A stretch of DNA of 64,000 bases, taken from assembly GCF_035607555.1 (NCBI RefSeq), contig NZ_JAVHWZ010000002.1, forward strand, positions 558,001 to 622,000, in the 5' to 3' direction. Under the pieces are notes generated by a model that was not told the DNA's origin, searched no databases, and saw nothing but the letters and a program-made list of their open reading frames with translations. Position 1 is the stretch's first letter, and each line of letters begins with the position of its first letter. Below, one piece after another: positions 18,094 through 28,233 of the stretch. The DNA is from Candidatus Bealeia paramacronuclearis (lineage in GTDB: Bacteria > Pseudomonadota > Alphaproteobacteria > UBA9655). The translations under genes and the position numbers were made by a program.

Positions 18094-19350
18094 CTACCGA
18101 AACCAGCCCTGAATACGCCCTAAAAAGGCCTGAGGCACCACCCTCGGTTTTGAAGATTTTGTCTGTGGAATATCGTGTTCTCCATAATGAGCATAAGCAA
18201 TCAGACCCGCGCATGTGGAAAAAGCAGCATCCTCCGCCAAATCCAGATTGGCCACACGATAGGGTTTTCCCAAGCGGACACTTTTATCCAACATCATGGC
18301 CGCAACTTCTCGAATGCCAGCCAATTGACTCGCCCCTCCTGTGAGAACAAGGCGACGTCCAATCAAATGATCTACCCCAGATTTCCGGAGGCACTGTTTG
18401 ATAAGGTCAAAAGTTTCTTCAATCCGTGGGCGAATAATATTGATGAGGGTGGATTTTGGAATCTGCTGCGTGCCCCCGCCTCTCCCCTCGCCCAGTTGTG
18501 GAACCACTATCATATCACGCTCATCAGAAACAGACGATGTCGCACTTCCATAAAGCGTTTTGATCCGTTCTGCATGCGCGAGTGTGGTGGAAAGCCCCCG
18601 GGCAATGTCACTTGTGACATGACTGCCGCCCACAGGAATCGAATCTGTATAAAGCAATTGTCCTTCATGAAAAATGGCAACGCTCGTGGTGCCGCCTCCC
18701 ATATCAATTAAAGTGACGCCCAAAGTTCTCTCGTCCTCAACCAAAGTCGCAAGGCCTGAAGCAAATGGCGAGACAACGAGCGCTTCAATATCGAGATGAC
18801 TTCTCTCCACACAATGAATGAGATTAAAAATAGGCCCCATAGCCCCCGTAATCACATGAACATTGACACCCAATTTTTCACCGAACATACCGCGAGGATC
18901 TTGGATACCACGAGCCCCATCAATAGAGTATGTTGTTGGCAGTGTATGAATCACCTTTTGCGCTTGTGGGTCTTTGAGCATGCGCGCTTGCGTTAAAAGC
19001 CGCTTCATGTCCGCATCATCCACAGCGTGTCCTGCAATATTGACATTAATATTGAGATTATGAGACCGCAAATGCGCCCCTGAAATATTCACATAAATTT
19101 CTTTAACTGTCTCTTTAGCCATTTGCTCTGCAGCATGAACCGCATGAACTAGTGAATTTTCAACGGCATCCATATCCACAACAACGCCGGCTTTTAGCCC
19201 CTGAGATTCCTGAAGACCAAACCCACGAATCTGAATTTTCTCCGCATCATCGACAGAGGCAATAGCACACGCGACTTTCGTCGTGCCCACATCAACAGCT
19301 GCGATGAGTCCACCTCGCCCTTTAGTACGGTGTTTCGTCTTCTTAAACAT
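18094..19350 (-). CDS. ftsA: Cell division protein FtsA
   Basis: This 418-residue actin-like protein tethers FtsZ to the membrane and activates septal synthesis. The phosphate-1 loop reads AAVDVGTTKVACAIA and phosphate-2 is DMGGGTTSVAIF. The C-terminal amphipathic membrane helix AFLGRIQGWFR is intact. It is the last dcw gene here. ftsZ, which normally follows, is missing from the position and from the window; IS200 and a kinase gene lie there instead. Confidence 0.96.
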   Translation of the reverse strand: MFKKTKHRTKGRGGLIAAVDVGTTKVACAIASVDDAEKIQIRGFGLQESQGLKAGVVVDMDAVENSLVHAVHAAEQMAKETVKEIYVNISGAHLRSHNLNINVNIAGHAVDDADMKRLLTQARMLKDPQAQKVIHTLPTTYSIDGARGIQDPRGMFGEKLGVNVHVITGAMGPIFNLIHCVERSHLDIEALVVSPFASGLATLVEDERTLGVTLIDMGGGTTSVAIFHEGQLLYTDSIPVGGSHVTSDIARGLSTTLAHAERIKTLYGSATSSVSDERDMIVVPQLGEGRGGGTQQIPKSTLINIIRPRIEETFDLIKQCLRKSGVDHLIGRRLVLTGGASQLAGIREVAAMMLDKSVRLGKPYRVANLDLAEDAAFSTCAGLIAYAHYGEHDIPQTKSSKPRVVPQAFLGRIQGWFR

Positions 19351-19365
19351 GGCCTTATTTGGCTT

Positions 19366-20193
19366 TCAAACGTCTTTTTCGGGTTGTTGTTTTGACTTTT
19401 CAGTCTTCGCTGGCTTTAAGATTAATTGATCTTGTAGCCTCATATCAAGGACGGAATAATCTCTTTCCCAAAGATGATTTTGGTCTGCTAATTTTCGCAA
19501 TTGATTGAGCGCCTTATCAATATGGTCTTCTGGAAGCTTTACGATCATTCCATTGTTCATCTTAAGATCCCACCGTTTTCCCCGCACATGAATTGCTGCA
19601 CTGATGTGTTCTTTTACATCTGGAAAATTGGCCAAAGCCTCATTTAAGACTCCCAAATTCTCAGGCGCTTTTTCACCAGCTACAATCATCAAGTGTGAAT
19701 AGGGAGAAACGTCTTTAAGAAAAATAATGGCTCCCTCTCGATCCAAAAGTTTGTTCTCAGATTTGTACTGCCAAATGGCAATGGGTTCACGCTCTACCAA
19801 TTGGATTTGGATTTGTTGGGGATACTGACGAATAACGGTTGCAGACCGCACCCATGGATTTTTCTCAAGACAGGCTTTGGTCTCATGGGGGTTAAATTGG
19901 GTCAGCGTCTCGCCTCGCTTTAAATTAAGGCAACTGAGAATATCGTTCGAAGAGACTTGATTGCGTCCTTCCACAGCCACATCGCTCAGAGAGAGTCCAC
20001 CCTTTCCAGCGATATGATCAACCATATTTGAAAATGCGGAAGAAATACATTCCCATTGCCAAATAGAACCCCCCATAATCATCATAAAAATTCCTAATCC
20101 AATAGTTTTTGAGGAGGAGAGACCGACTGAAGGGCTGTTTCTCAAAGGGACTTTTTTGCGAGATTGAGAAGATCTCACTTTTAGCGATGGCAC
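19366..20193 (-). CDS. ftsQ: Cell division protein FtsQ
   Basis: This protein of about 275 residues has one membrane pass. It has a short basic cytoplasmic tail, a membrane helix (about 25-45, IGLGIFMMIMGGSIW), a POTRA domain (LSLSDVAVEGRNQVSSNDIL) and a FtsQ beta domain. It links early and late divisome parts through FtsB/FtsL. The start is taken as GTG 20193, because GGAGG lies 7 bases upstream within the end of ddl; an ATG at 20214 lacks this site. It overlaps ddl by 13 bases. Confidence 0.9.
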   Translation of the reverse strand: MPSLKVRSSQSRKKVPLRNSPSVGLSSSKTIGLGIFMMIMGGSIWQWECISSAFSNMVDHIAGKGGLSLSDVAVEGRNQVSSNDILSCLNLKRGETLTQFNPHETKACLEKNPWVRSATVIRQYPQQIQIQLVEREPIAIWQYKSENKLLDREGAIIFLKDVSPYSHLMIVAGEKAPENLGVLNEALANFPDVKEHISAAIHVRGKRWDLKMNNGMIVKLPEDHIDKALNQLRKLADQNHLWERDYSVLDMRLQDQLILKPAKTEKSKQQPEKDV

Positions 20194-21110
20194 GTTGCAT
20201 CCTCCACCATCCACTGCATCAATTGCGGATAGGTGATGCCGTGATAGGCTGCAATTTCTGGCACCAACGACAAAGGCGTCATACCAGGTTGAGAATTAAG
20301 TTCCAGGAAATACATCTCCCCGGGCTTCCCCTTCGTATCATCATATCGAAAATCGGATCGGCTCACACCTTTACATCCCAAGATACGGTGCGCATCTTCC
20401 GCCATTTGCATCACTTTTGCATAAGCCTCTGGATGAATAGGGGCGGGCATCAAATGATCGGCTTTCCCATCTGTATATTTGGCTTCATAATCATAAAAAC
20501 CATTTTTGGGACGAATTTCAATGGCACCAATCGCTTTACCACCAATGACCGCAACTTGAATTTCACGCCCTGGAATATATTTTTCCACAAGGACTTCACT
20601 CCCAAATGTCCAATTGTCCTCTGTAGGCAAATAATTGTCTTTTTCGCGCACGATATGAACGCCCACACTCGAACCCTCTCCAATGGGTTTAATGACATAA
20701 GGGCGTGGAAAAGGATCACCCTTTTTAAAATCTTCAAGTGTGACCACTTTCCCAGGCGGCACTTGAATTCCAGATTTCTCGCACATGTGCCGTCCATAGA
20801 CTTTATTCATAGCAATGGCAGAAGCTAAAACACCCGAATGTGTATAAGGAATGTCCATCATCTCAAGGAACCCTTGAACGCACCCATCCTCGCCCCAACG
20901 GCCATGGAGAATATTCACAACAACATCTGGTTTTGGTGTGAGATCTTGAATCAACTTTGCGATATCACGCGTCACATCAATGGGCCGAACATCATGACCC
21001 AAAGATTCAAGGGCCTTAATGGCGCCTTCAGCACTTGAAAGAGATACTTCGCGCTCTGCAGAAAATCCGCCCATGAGCACTGCTACTCGTTTTTTTGCAA
21101 CGGGTTTCAT
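20181..21110 (-). CDS. ddl: D-alanine--D-alanine ligase
   Basis: This 309-residue ATP-grasp ligase makes the D-Ala-D-Ala dipeptide of the peptidoglycan stem. The N-terminal motif VLMGGFSAEREVSLSS, HGRWGEDG, the ATP loop PIGEGSSVGV and the C-terminal FLELNSQPGMTPLSLVPE are all present. It overlaps murB by 4 bases upstream and ftsQ downstream, so it is tightly coupled. Confidence 0.96.
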   Translation of the reverse strand: MKPVAKKRVAVLMGGFSAEREVSLSSAEGAIKALESLGHDVRPIDVTRDIAKLIQDLTPKPDVVVNILHGRWGEDGCVQGFLEMMDIPYTHSGVLASAIAMNKVYGRHMCEKSGIQVPPGKVVTLEDFKKGDPFPRPYVIKPIGEGSSVGVHIVREKDNYLPTEDNWTFGSEVLVEKYIPGREIQVAVIGGKAIGAIEIRPKNGFYDYEAKYTDGKADHLMPAPIHPEAYAKVMQMAEDAHRILGCKGVSRSDFRYDDTKGKPGEMYFLELNSQPGMTPLSLVPEIAAYHGITYPQLMQWMVEDATCHR

Positions 21111-22048
21111 GCCGCCACCGCCTTTTTTAAAGCCGCCTCAATGCCGATGCGTTCAATTTCCCACCGCAAATCTTCACCTGAAGATTCCTTAACGCGCACG
21201 CGCACCTCCTCTCCTAATCTCTCAAGATCAGAGGCCGAAGCCGAACCCGTATTAATCATAAAATTACAATGTAGCTCTGACATCTTTGCACCACCAACAG
21301 TTAATCCACGGCAACCAGCTTTATCAATTAATTCCCAAGCTTTCAAGCCTTCAGGATTTGCAAATGTACTCCCCCCTGTTCGTGAATGAACAGGCTGAGT
21401 TTCCTCACGAGAAGCCAACATAGTTTTCATACGCGATTCAATGACAAAAGGATTATCTTTTTTCCCCAAAAAGCGCGCGCCTACAAAAATCCAATCTTTG
21501 GGTAAATCACAATAACGATAACTATGGCCAATTTCCTGAGGATTCAGAGCCCTCAATTTTCCATTACGATCCAGCGCAAATGCTTTTTGAAGAATTTGGG
21601 AAACATCGCCGCCATAAGCTCCCGCATTCATACGCAAGGCTCCCCCAACGGTTCCGGGAATCCCACAGAAAAATTCCAGACCTGCAATTCCATTTTGTTG
21701 AGCAAGCATGGCCACGGTGCGATCCAAAACAGCCGCCCCTACGTGAATATAAGATTCATGAATATGGATATTATTAAATCCTTGGCCCATACGAATGACA
21801 ACACCCGGAACGCCACCATCGCGAACCAATAAATTTGACCCCACACCCAAGGTTGTGACAGGTATATCTAAAGGACACGTACTCAAGAAAAATTGAAGAT
21901 CTTGGAGATCTGCAGGCTTATAAAGAACTTCCGCAGGACCCCCAACACGAAACCACGTCACCTGAGATAAAGGCGCATGGACCGTATACCTCCCCCTGAC
22001 TTTGGGGAGTCTTTTCAAAAGATCACGTTGGAATTCTTGTGACGTCAC
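21107..22048 (-). CDS. murB: UDP-N-acetylenolpyruvoylglucosamine reductase
   Basis: This 313-residue FAD enzyme reduces the enolpyruvyl ether to UDP-MurNAc. The FAD-binding stretches TTLGVGSNLLVRDGG and GIPGTVGGALRMNAGAYGG are visible, and the catalytic Ser is in RTGGSTFANPEG. It starts at GTG immediately after the murC stop. Its place between murC and ddl is the alphaproteobacterial arrangement. Confidence 0.95.
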   Translation of the reverse strand: MTSQEFQRDLLKRLPKVRGRYTVHAPLSQVTWFRVGGPAEVLYKPADLQDLQFFLSTCPLDIPVTTLGVGSNLLVRDGGVPGVVIRMGQGFNNIHIHESYIHVGAAVLDRTVAMLAQQNGIAGLEFFCGIPGTVGGALRMNAGAYGGDVSQILQKAFALDRNGKLRALNPQEIGHSYRYCDLPKDWIFVGARFLGKKDNPFVIESRMKTMLASREETQPVHSRTGGSTFANPEGLKAWELIDKAGCRGLTVGGAKMSELHCNFMINTGSASASDLERLGEEVRVRVKESSGEDLRWEIERIGIEAALKKAVAA

Positions 22049-23461
22049 TTAAGCACATTCCCTATGCAGAAAAAAAAGGGGTTCGAGATCTTGGGGCAAC
22101 ATGCGTGCCCACTTGGAAATGCTTCCCGCCCCCAAACACAATACATAGTCTTGAGGTGCACTAATATTGGAAATCAGAGAAGGGAGTTCGTCATAATCTT
22201 CAATACTATAAACAGCAGTGTGACCTTTTTCCATCATTTTTTCCGCAAAAGCCTTATGACACAAATTGGCAATCGGCATTTCACCAGCGCTATAGATGGG
22301 AGCCACAATCACTTTATCAGCTGTCATGAGCGCTTGGACAAAATCCTCAAAAAGAGAATTCAATCGCGAATAACGGTGAGCTTGAAAGACAGCGATCACT
22401 TGACCTTGACTCACCTGTCGGGCCGATTTTAAGACTGCTTCAATTTCGACAGGATGATGGGCATAATCGTCAATAATGATCACCCCTCCCGCTTCACCCA
22501 CTTTTGTGAATCGTCTATCAACACCTTTGACATCCCCGAGGGGGGCTACAATCGCGTTGTCGGAAAGTCCAATTTCAGAGGACAGCGCTATGACCGACAT
22601 TGCGTTCAAAACATTGTGCTTACCTAAAAGCGGAAGATGAATATCTTTAAGCATTTTTCCACAAGGCCGTTCCACATCAAAAGTGGCCCCATTTCCATCC
22701 ATTCTGCAATTTTGAAGTCGATACAGATTGGAAGATCCTTCCCCATAAGTCACAACGCGGGAAGTGCATTTTCCGATAATTTTTTGGAGTCCCGGATGAT
22801 CTCCGCACACAACCGCAATTCCATCTTTTGGAATGTGATTGATATAATCTGTGAAAGCCTGATAAAGACGATCTTCCGTGCCGTAATAATCCATGTGTTC
22901 AGGATCGATGTTGGTCACAATCACATATTTTGAAGGCAAGTTTAAAAAACTTCCATCGGACTCATCGGCTTCCGCCACAAACCACTCGCCCATCCCTGCT
23001 TTGGCATTAGTACCATAGGCGTGAATAATGCCGCCATTCACAACGGTTGGATTTAAACCAGCCCCTTCAATGACAGCCGCCATCAAAGACGTCGTTGTCG
23101 TTTTTCCGTGGGTTCCTGAAATCGTAATGGTTGTGTGATTTTGCATTAAGATTGCAAGCATCTCTGAGCGATGAATAATTTGCACGCCAGTTTCTCGAGC
23201 TTTTAAAAGCTCAGGATTATCGGGTTTAACCGCTGTTGAAACAACCACAAGATCAGCATCCTCAATCTGGATGGCCTCATGTGTCAAAAATACTGCCACC
23301 CCCAGTTTACGCAATGCTGGCAGTGTATAACCTTCAGCCACATCACTACCGCTGACTTTAATGCCTGATTCCGCCAAGACCTTCGCAAGACCACTCATCC
23401 CAATGCCACCAATGCCAATAAAATGAACTTTCTTCAGGGATGATAAATCAATCTTTGTCAT
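22049..23461 (-). CDS. murC: UDP-N-acetylmuramate--L-alanine ligase
   Basis: This ligase of about 470 residues adds L-Ala to UDP-MurNAc. It has an N-terminal Rossmann motif (HFIGIGGIGMSGLA), the ATP loop SGTHGKTTTTSLMA, DADESDGSF-type acids (EADESDGSFL) and the C-terminal Mur ligase domain. The start is taken as ATG 23461, overlapping the murG stop; a TTG one codon upstream is also open. Confidence 0.96.
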   Translation of the reverse strand: MTKIDLSSLKKVHFIGIGGIGMSGLAKVLAESGIKVSGSDVAEGYTLPALRKLGVAVFLTHEAIQIEDADLVVVSTAVKPDNPELLKARETGVQIIHRSEMLAILMQNHTTITISGTHGKTTTTSLMAAVIEGAGLNPTVVNGGIIHAYGTNAKAGMGEWFVAEADESDGSFLNLPSKYVIVTNIDPEHMDYYGTEDRLYQAFTDYINHIPKDGIAVVCGDHPGLQKIIGKCTSRVVTYGEGSSNLYRLQNCRMDGNGATFDVERPCGKMLKDIHLPLLGKHNVLNAMSVIALSSEIGLSDNAIVAPLGDVKGVDRRFTKVGEAGGVIIIDDYAHHPVEIEAVLKSARQVSQGQVIAVFQAHRYSRLNSLFEDFVQALMTADKVIVAPIYSAGEMPIANLCHKAFAEKMMEKGHTAVYSIEDYDELPSLISNISAPQDYVLCLGAGSISKWARMLPQDLEPLFFLHRECA

Positions 23462-24594
23462 CAAGTGGCTTCTCCTTTTGTCGTAAGTTCGACTTGCGAA
23501 AAAGCCATCAGACTTTTAACAAGGCTTATGAGATGATCCGTCGCATCAGGTCGTGCAAGTTTATGCATATTTACTGCGGCATCCGCTAATTTCCAAGAAC
23601 TTTCAAAAAATTCTTCTAAAAGGATTGCCAATTTTTCCGCTGTAAAAAGGGTTTGCGGCATAATCCAAGCACCACCTGCGTCAAAGGCTGCCTCAGCATT
23701 TGAGGTTTGATGATCGTCCATTGCATGGGGATAAGGCACAAAAATCGCAGGCCTTCCCGCGCACGCAATTTCATTCACACTGGAAGCTCCAGAACGGCCA
23801 ATCACCAATTGTGCATCCCGATAGCGAAGCGGCATATCGTCAAAAAAGTGAGCAAGCTCAACTGAAGCCGCTGAAGTTTTATAGGCTTCTCGCACATCTT
23901 TCAAATACTCAGGACGACATTGTTGAGAAATCACAAGTCGTCTTTGATGATCTGGCGGCAAATATTTAACAGCTTCAGGCACCACTTGCCCAAAAACATG
24001 AGCCCCCTGACTCCCCCCCATAACAAGAATCTGAAAGATGCCGTCTTTTTCTAATTGGGGATAAGGCTGAGTGTACAGAGATTCAATCTCCTGACGCAAA
24101 GGAATTCCCGTCAGAACAACTTTTTGCTGCCATTCTGGTTTTAGAAATTTTACAGTTTCATAAGAAGTTGCAATCCGCGTGACATAAGGCGCCAAAAGGC
24201 GATTTGTCCGCCCCAGGCATGCATCTGCCTGATGAATGATACTTGGAATTTTGAGAAGCACGGCCGAAACCAAAGCGGGAAAAGAGGCATATCCGCCAAA
24301 GCCAATGACAACATCTGGCTTAGTTTTCCAAAGAACACGAAAGGCTTTTAAAAATCCTTTCACATTTGAAAAAAGTGCGCCTATTTTTTTGAAAACTCCA
24401 CCCACGAAATGATCAGCCTCAATAGTCACAACGTTGAATTTTTCAGCATCAATCCCGAAAGTTTTCCCCCGAGAGTCCGTCATAAAAGTCACAATAAAAC
24501 CTTCGGATTCCATTTTATCTGCAAGTGCAATAGCGGGAAACAAATGTCCTCCTGTGCCGCCTGCAGCTACCAAAACATGAGCCGTCTTTGTCAT
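23461..24594 (-). CDS. murG: UDP-GlcNAc:lipid I N-acetylglucosaminyltransferase MurG
   Basis: This 377-residue peripheral membrane GT-B enzyme converts lipid I to lipid II on the inner face of the membrane. The N-terminal GGTGGHLFPAIALAD, the GFGGYASFP loop, GGSQGA, and the UDP-GlcNAc site around RSGASSVNEIACAGRPAIFVP are present. It overlaps both ftsW (ATGA) and murC. Confidence 0.96.
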   Translation of the reverse strand: MTKTAHVLVAAGGTGGHLFPAIALADKMESEGFIVTFMTDSRGKTFGIDAEKFNVVTIEADHFVGGVFKKIGALFSNVKGFLKAFRVLWKTKPDVVIGFGGYASFPALVSAVLLKIPSIIHQADACLGRTNRLLAPYVTRIATSYETVKFLKPEWQQKVVLTGIPLRQEIESLYTQPYPQLEKDGIFQILVMGGSQGAHVFGQVVPEAVKYLPPDHQRRLVISQQCRPEYLKDVREAYKTSAASVELAHFFDDMPLRYRDAQLVIGRSGASSVNEIACAGRPAIFVPYPHAMDDHQTSNAEAAFDAGGAWIMPQTLFTAEKLAILLEEFFESSWKLADAAVNMHKLARPDATDHLISLVKSLMAFSQVELTTKGEAT

Positions 24595-25718
24595 TCGCTG
24601 ATCCTCCGCCGTGTGAGCGCAAGAATCATCCCCATGCCAAAAGCTAGCGCCAGCATGGAAGATCCTCCATAACTAATAAAGGGCAAAGTCATCCCCTTTG
24701 TTGGCATCAAACTTAAAGTTGAGGCCATATTGATAATAGCCTGAAGTCCAAATTGAACGATGAGCCCTGTAACTGCCAAAACCACAAAAAGATTATGCTC
24801 CGTAAAAATCCGACTAAATGAGCGAATGACGATAAGCCCAAAAATCACGACAAGAATTAAACACAAGATCATACCAAATTCTTCAGCGGCCACGGCAAAA
24901 ATAAAATCGGCATGGGCATCAGGCAGATGGCGTTTCACAATCCCCTCCCCCGGCCCTTGACCTAAGAATCCACCATTGGAAAAAGCCTCCAAAGATTGAT
25001 TGATTTGATAACGATCCCCATATTTATCAGCACCATCTGAAGGCTCTAAAAAACGATCAATACGCCGTGAGACGTGAGGAAACATAAAATACGCCCCCAC
25101 CAATCCTCCAACGCCGCTAGCACCACCCAAAATAATCCAAAAAACAGGAAGTCCCGCTAAGAAAAACTGACACAGCCACATGGCGGTAATAAGAACGGTC
25201 ATCCCTAAATCCGGTTGAATCAAAAGAAGACCCACAACCAAAAGATAAAGGCCAATGGACACTAAGTTCCCCGGGAACGTGGGATCATCATCTTTTTGAG
25301 AAAACATCCAGGCCGAAACTATGGCAAAAGCCGGCTTGACAAATTCAGACGGCTGAATCGAAAATCCCCCCAAATCAATCCATCTTTGGGCTCCCTTAAT
25401 CTCGATGCCCACAAAAGGCGTTGCGATCAATAATAAAACCGCACCCCCAAAAACAATAACGCCCGCCGTTTTGATTTGTTTCAGAGAGAGAAGAGATGTG
25501 GCAACAAGGACAAACACTGTTGGCGCCAAAAAGATGAGATGTTTTTTGGCAAAATAAAAAGAGCTCCAATTGTGCTGATGGGCCACAGCAGGGCTTGCAG
25601 CTAAAACCAGCAAAATACCCAATCCCATTAATAAAAGCACAGCCGCAAGGGTCCACCGATCAACGGTCCACCACCAACGTCCCAAGGGGGAGGTATCTGT
25701 CCTTTCAAACCTGAGCAT
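24591..25718 (-). CDS. ftsW: Septal peptidoglycan polymerase FtsW
   Basis: This 375-residue SEDS-family protein has about ten membrane helices and polymerises lipid II at the septum together with FtsI. Conserved SEDS stretches include GAQRWIDLGGFSIQPSEFVKPAF, QPDLGMTVLI and the C-terminal FISYGGSSML. The acidic DAHADFIFAVAAEEFG loop contains the conserved catalytic-site region. It starts 9 bases after the murD stop. Confidence 0.95.
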   Translation of the reverse strand: MLRFERTDTSPLGRWWWTVDRWTLAAVLLLMGLGILLVLAASPAVAHQHNWSSFYFAKKHLIFLAPTVFVLVATSLLSLKQIKTAGVIVFGGAVLLLIATPFVGIEIKGAQRWIDLGGFSIQPSEFVKPAFAIVSAWMFSQKDDDPTFPGNLVSIGLYLLVVGLLLIQPDLGMTVLITAMWLCQFFLAGLPVFWIILGGASGVGGLVGAYFMFPHVSRRIDRFLEPSDGADKYGDRYQINQSLEAFSNGGFLGQGPGEGIVKRHLPDAHADFIFAVAAEEFGMILCLILVVIFGLIVIRSFSRIFTEHNLFVVLAVTGLIVQFGLQAIINMASTLSLMPTKGMTLPFISYGGSSMLALAFGMGMILALTRRRISE

Positions 25719-25726
25719 GATTAAGA

Positions 25727-27130
25727 TTAAGCTACCTTTACATGTTCTTCTTTGATTAAGTTTTGGACGAGAGTACGGAAAGCCTCTCCTCGCGCCTCAA
25801 AATCGCGGAATTGATCAAAGCTGGCACATGCTGGTGATAATAACACAACGGATGCCTTTTTCTTATCTTCTTTTGCTTGCCTTGAGGCTTTCTCAAAAGC
25901 TGTTGAAAGATCACCACACTGTGTAAAAGAAACACGACCTTCTAAAGTCAGCGCAAATGAGGAGGACGATTCCCCAAACAAAAAGGCATGTTCGATTTGT
26001 GGAAAATAGGACGCCAGGGATTCAATCCCGCCCTCTTTCGCGCGCCCCCCCAAAAGCCAATAAATTGCCAAATCCTGATAACAATCAAGGGCTTTAGAAG
26101 TCGCCTCCGCATTAGTCGCTTTGCTGTCATTAACAAAGATTACGCCATTCACTTCCGCAATGCGCTCTTGTCTGTGTGCAAGCCCTGGGAAGGACTGAAG
26201 ACCTGAAATAATCTCCCCCACCAAAAGCCCTTGGGATTTAAGTGCCGCATAAGCACATGCTGCATTCTGCCAGTTATGGACACCTTTTAGTGTTTTGAGA
26301 TCTTTGAGATTCACAATCGACTTTTTGAGCCCTTCGCAATTATCAATTAAAAACCCATCCTCCACATAAACGCCCGATGAAAGCGATTTGTGAACGGAAA
26401 CGGGTATGACTTTCACGCGTCCTTCTTTCAAAAGATCACAGTAGAGTTCGTCCGTATAAGGATCATCCACACCCAAAACCAAAACGTCCTCTGGCGTTGA
26501 GTTCTCATAAATCTTTTTCTTCGCCTCAAGATATCCGCGAATGCCCCCATGACGATCCAGATGATCCGGCGCTAAATTTAGAAAAACTGAAACCCCAAAA
26601 TGTTGAGATGGTGAAATCTCTAATTGATAAGACGACATTTCAAGAACGTAAGTGCCTTGAGATCCCAATGGTTTTAAATCCAAAACGGGAATTCCAAAAT
26701 TTCCCCCAATTTCGGCCTGACGACTTGCTGAGTTCAAAATATGATGAATAAGCGCCGTTGTTGTTGACTTCCCATTGGTACCCGTAATACCTACGAAGAA
26801 AGCACCAGTGCCACTTTGAAATAAAAGTTCAATGTCAGAGATGGGCGCAATTCCATGACCTCTTGCGATAGCCACAAGAGGATGGGGTGCCGGATACAAA
26901 TGAGGAATCCCAGGACTTAAAATCAGAGCATGAATTTTTGACCAATCCAAAGCCTCAGGATCGCAAATAGGAATTCCAGATTCTAATGCAGACTCTCTCG
27001 CATTTTCCACATCATCCCAAGCCAAAACGCAGGCGCCTGCTTTTTGAAGAGATTGTGCTACAGATTTTCCAGAGCGCCCCAATCCTAATACAACAACATT
27101 CTTTTGGGCATACATATGTGGTTCAATCAT
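25727..27130 (-). CDS. murD: UDP-N-acetylmuramoyl-L-alanine--D-glutamate ligase
   Basis: This 467-residue Mur ligase adds D-Glu. It has an N-terminal nucleotide fold (VVLGLGRSGKSVAQSL), the ATP loop GITGTNGKSTTTAL, the central domain (FLNLAPDHLDRHGG) and the C-terminal domain (NDSKATNAEAT and LLSPACASFDQF). It lies between mraY and ftsW with short gaps. Confidence 0.96.
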   Translation of the reverse strand: MIEPHMYAQKNVVVLGLGRSGKSVAQSLQKAGACVLAWDDVENARESALESGIPICDPEALDWSKIHALILSPGIPHLYPAPHPLVAIARGHGIAPISDIELLFQSGTGAFFVGITGTNGKSTTTALIHHILNSASRQAEIGGNFGIPVLDLKPLGSQGTYVLEMSSYQLEISPSQHFGVSVFLNLAPDHLDRHGGIRGYLEAKKKIYENSTPEDVLVLGVDDPYTDELYCDLLKEGRVKVIPVSVHKSLSSGVYVEDGFLIDNCEGLKKSIVNLKDLKTLKGVHNWQNAACAYAALKSQGLLVGEIISGLQSFPGLAHRQERIAEVNGVIFVNDSKATNAEATSKALDCYQDLAIYWLLGGRAKEGGIESLASYFPQIEHAFLFGESSSSFALTLEGRVSFTQCGDLSTAFEKASRQAKEDKKKASVVLLSPACASFDQFRDFEARGEAFRTLVQNLIKEEHVKVA

Positions 27131-27135
27131 AATTT

Positions 27136-28227
27136 CTAACGCAACTTAAGGGTGGAAAGACCAATCAATGCCAAAATAATGGCAATAATCCAAAAACGAA
27201 AGACTATAGTGGGCTCAGACCAGCCTTTCTTTTCAAAATGGTGATGAATGGGTGACATAAGGAAAATACGTTTCCCTCCCGTCATTTTAAAATAGCCTAC
27301 CTGCAAAATTACAGAAACCGCCTCAAGTACAAAAAGCCCACCGATGATGGACAAAACGAGTTCGTGTTTTGTGGCCACACTAATCGCCCCCAAAGCGCCA
27401 CCTACGGAAAGAGAGCCCGTATCCCCCATGAAGACCATGGCGGGAGGCGCATTATACCAGAGAAACCCAAGTCCTGCCCCAATCAAGGCACCACAGAAAA
27501 CTGCAAGTTCTCCTGTTCCTGGCACATAAAGAACCTGAAGATAGTTGGCAAAAACTTGGTTACCCACAAGATAGGAAATAATGGCAAAACAACCTGAGGC
27601 AATCATCACAGGGCCAATAGCAAGACCATCTAATCCGTCCGTGAGATTGACGGCATTAGAGGCCCCTACCATGACAAAAATAGCAAATGGCACATAAAAT
27701 AACCCCAGATCCAAAAGAAGACTCTTGAAAAAAGGAACGGCCAATGTTTCCGAAAGTTCAGGGATCATCTGGAGATTGATAATATAAGCGGCACTTCCTG
27801 CAATGAGAAACTGCAGGATCAGCTTTTTTTTACCTGAAAGCCCCTTAGAATTCCGTTTGGTGAGTTTGAGATAATCGTCATATGCCCCAATCGCTCCAAA
27901 TCCGAGAGTAACCCATAAAACAACCCAAACATAAATATCGTTCAAGTTCGCCCATAAAAGTGTACTAAAACTTAAGGCTAAAAGAATAAGCCCTCCACCC
28001 ATGGTGGGGGTACCTTTTTTCGTCAAAAGGTGGGATTCAGGTCCATCTTCGCGAATAGGTTGTCCTGCCCCCTGCTTGGATTTTAACCAGCGAATAAATC
28101 GTGGCCCATAGAGAAAACTAATGAGAAGCGCCATAAGAAGTGCCCCACCGCTTCGAAATGTGATATAGCGAAATAGATTAAAAAAATGATTTTCGTGCCC
28201 ATAAAGCGTATAGAGATAATGAAGCAT
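27136..28227 (-). CDS. mraY: Phospho-MurNAc-pentapeptide transferase MraY
   Basis: This 363-residue enzyme with about ten membrane helices makes lipid I from UDP-MurNAc-pentapeptide and undecaprenyl phosphate. It has [11 protein letters not shown], the catalytic Asp pair in [22 protein letters not shown], and the MPIHHHFE-type loop ([15 protein letters not shown]). It is complete and in the standard dcw position. Confidence 0.97.
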   Translation of the reverse strand: MLHYLYTLYGHENHFFNLFRYITFRSGGALLMALLISFLYGPRFIRWLKSKQGAGQPIREDGPESHLLTKKGTPTMGGGLILLALSFSTLLWANLNDIYVWVVLWVTLGFGAIGAYDDYLKLTKRNSKGLSGKKKLILQFLIAGSAAYIINLQMIPELSETLAVPFFKSLLLDLGLFYVPFAIFVMVGASNAVNLTDGLDGLAIGPVMIASGCFAIISYLVGNQVFANYLQVLYVPGTGELAVFCGALIGAGLGFLWYNAPPAMVFMGDTGSLSVGGALGAISVATKHELVLSIIGGLFVLEAVSVILQVGYFKMTGGKRIFLMSPIHHHFEKKGWSEPTIVFRFWIIAIILALIGLSTLKLR

Positions 28228-28233
28228 AAAGTT

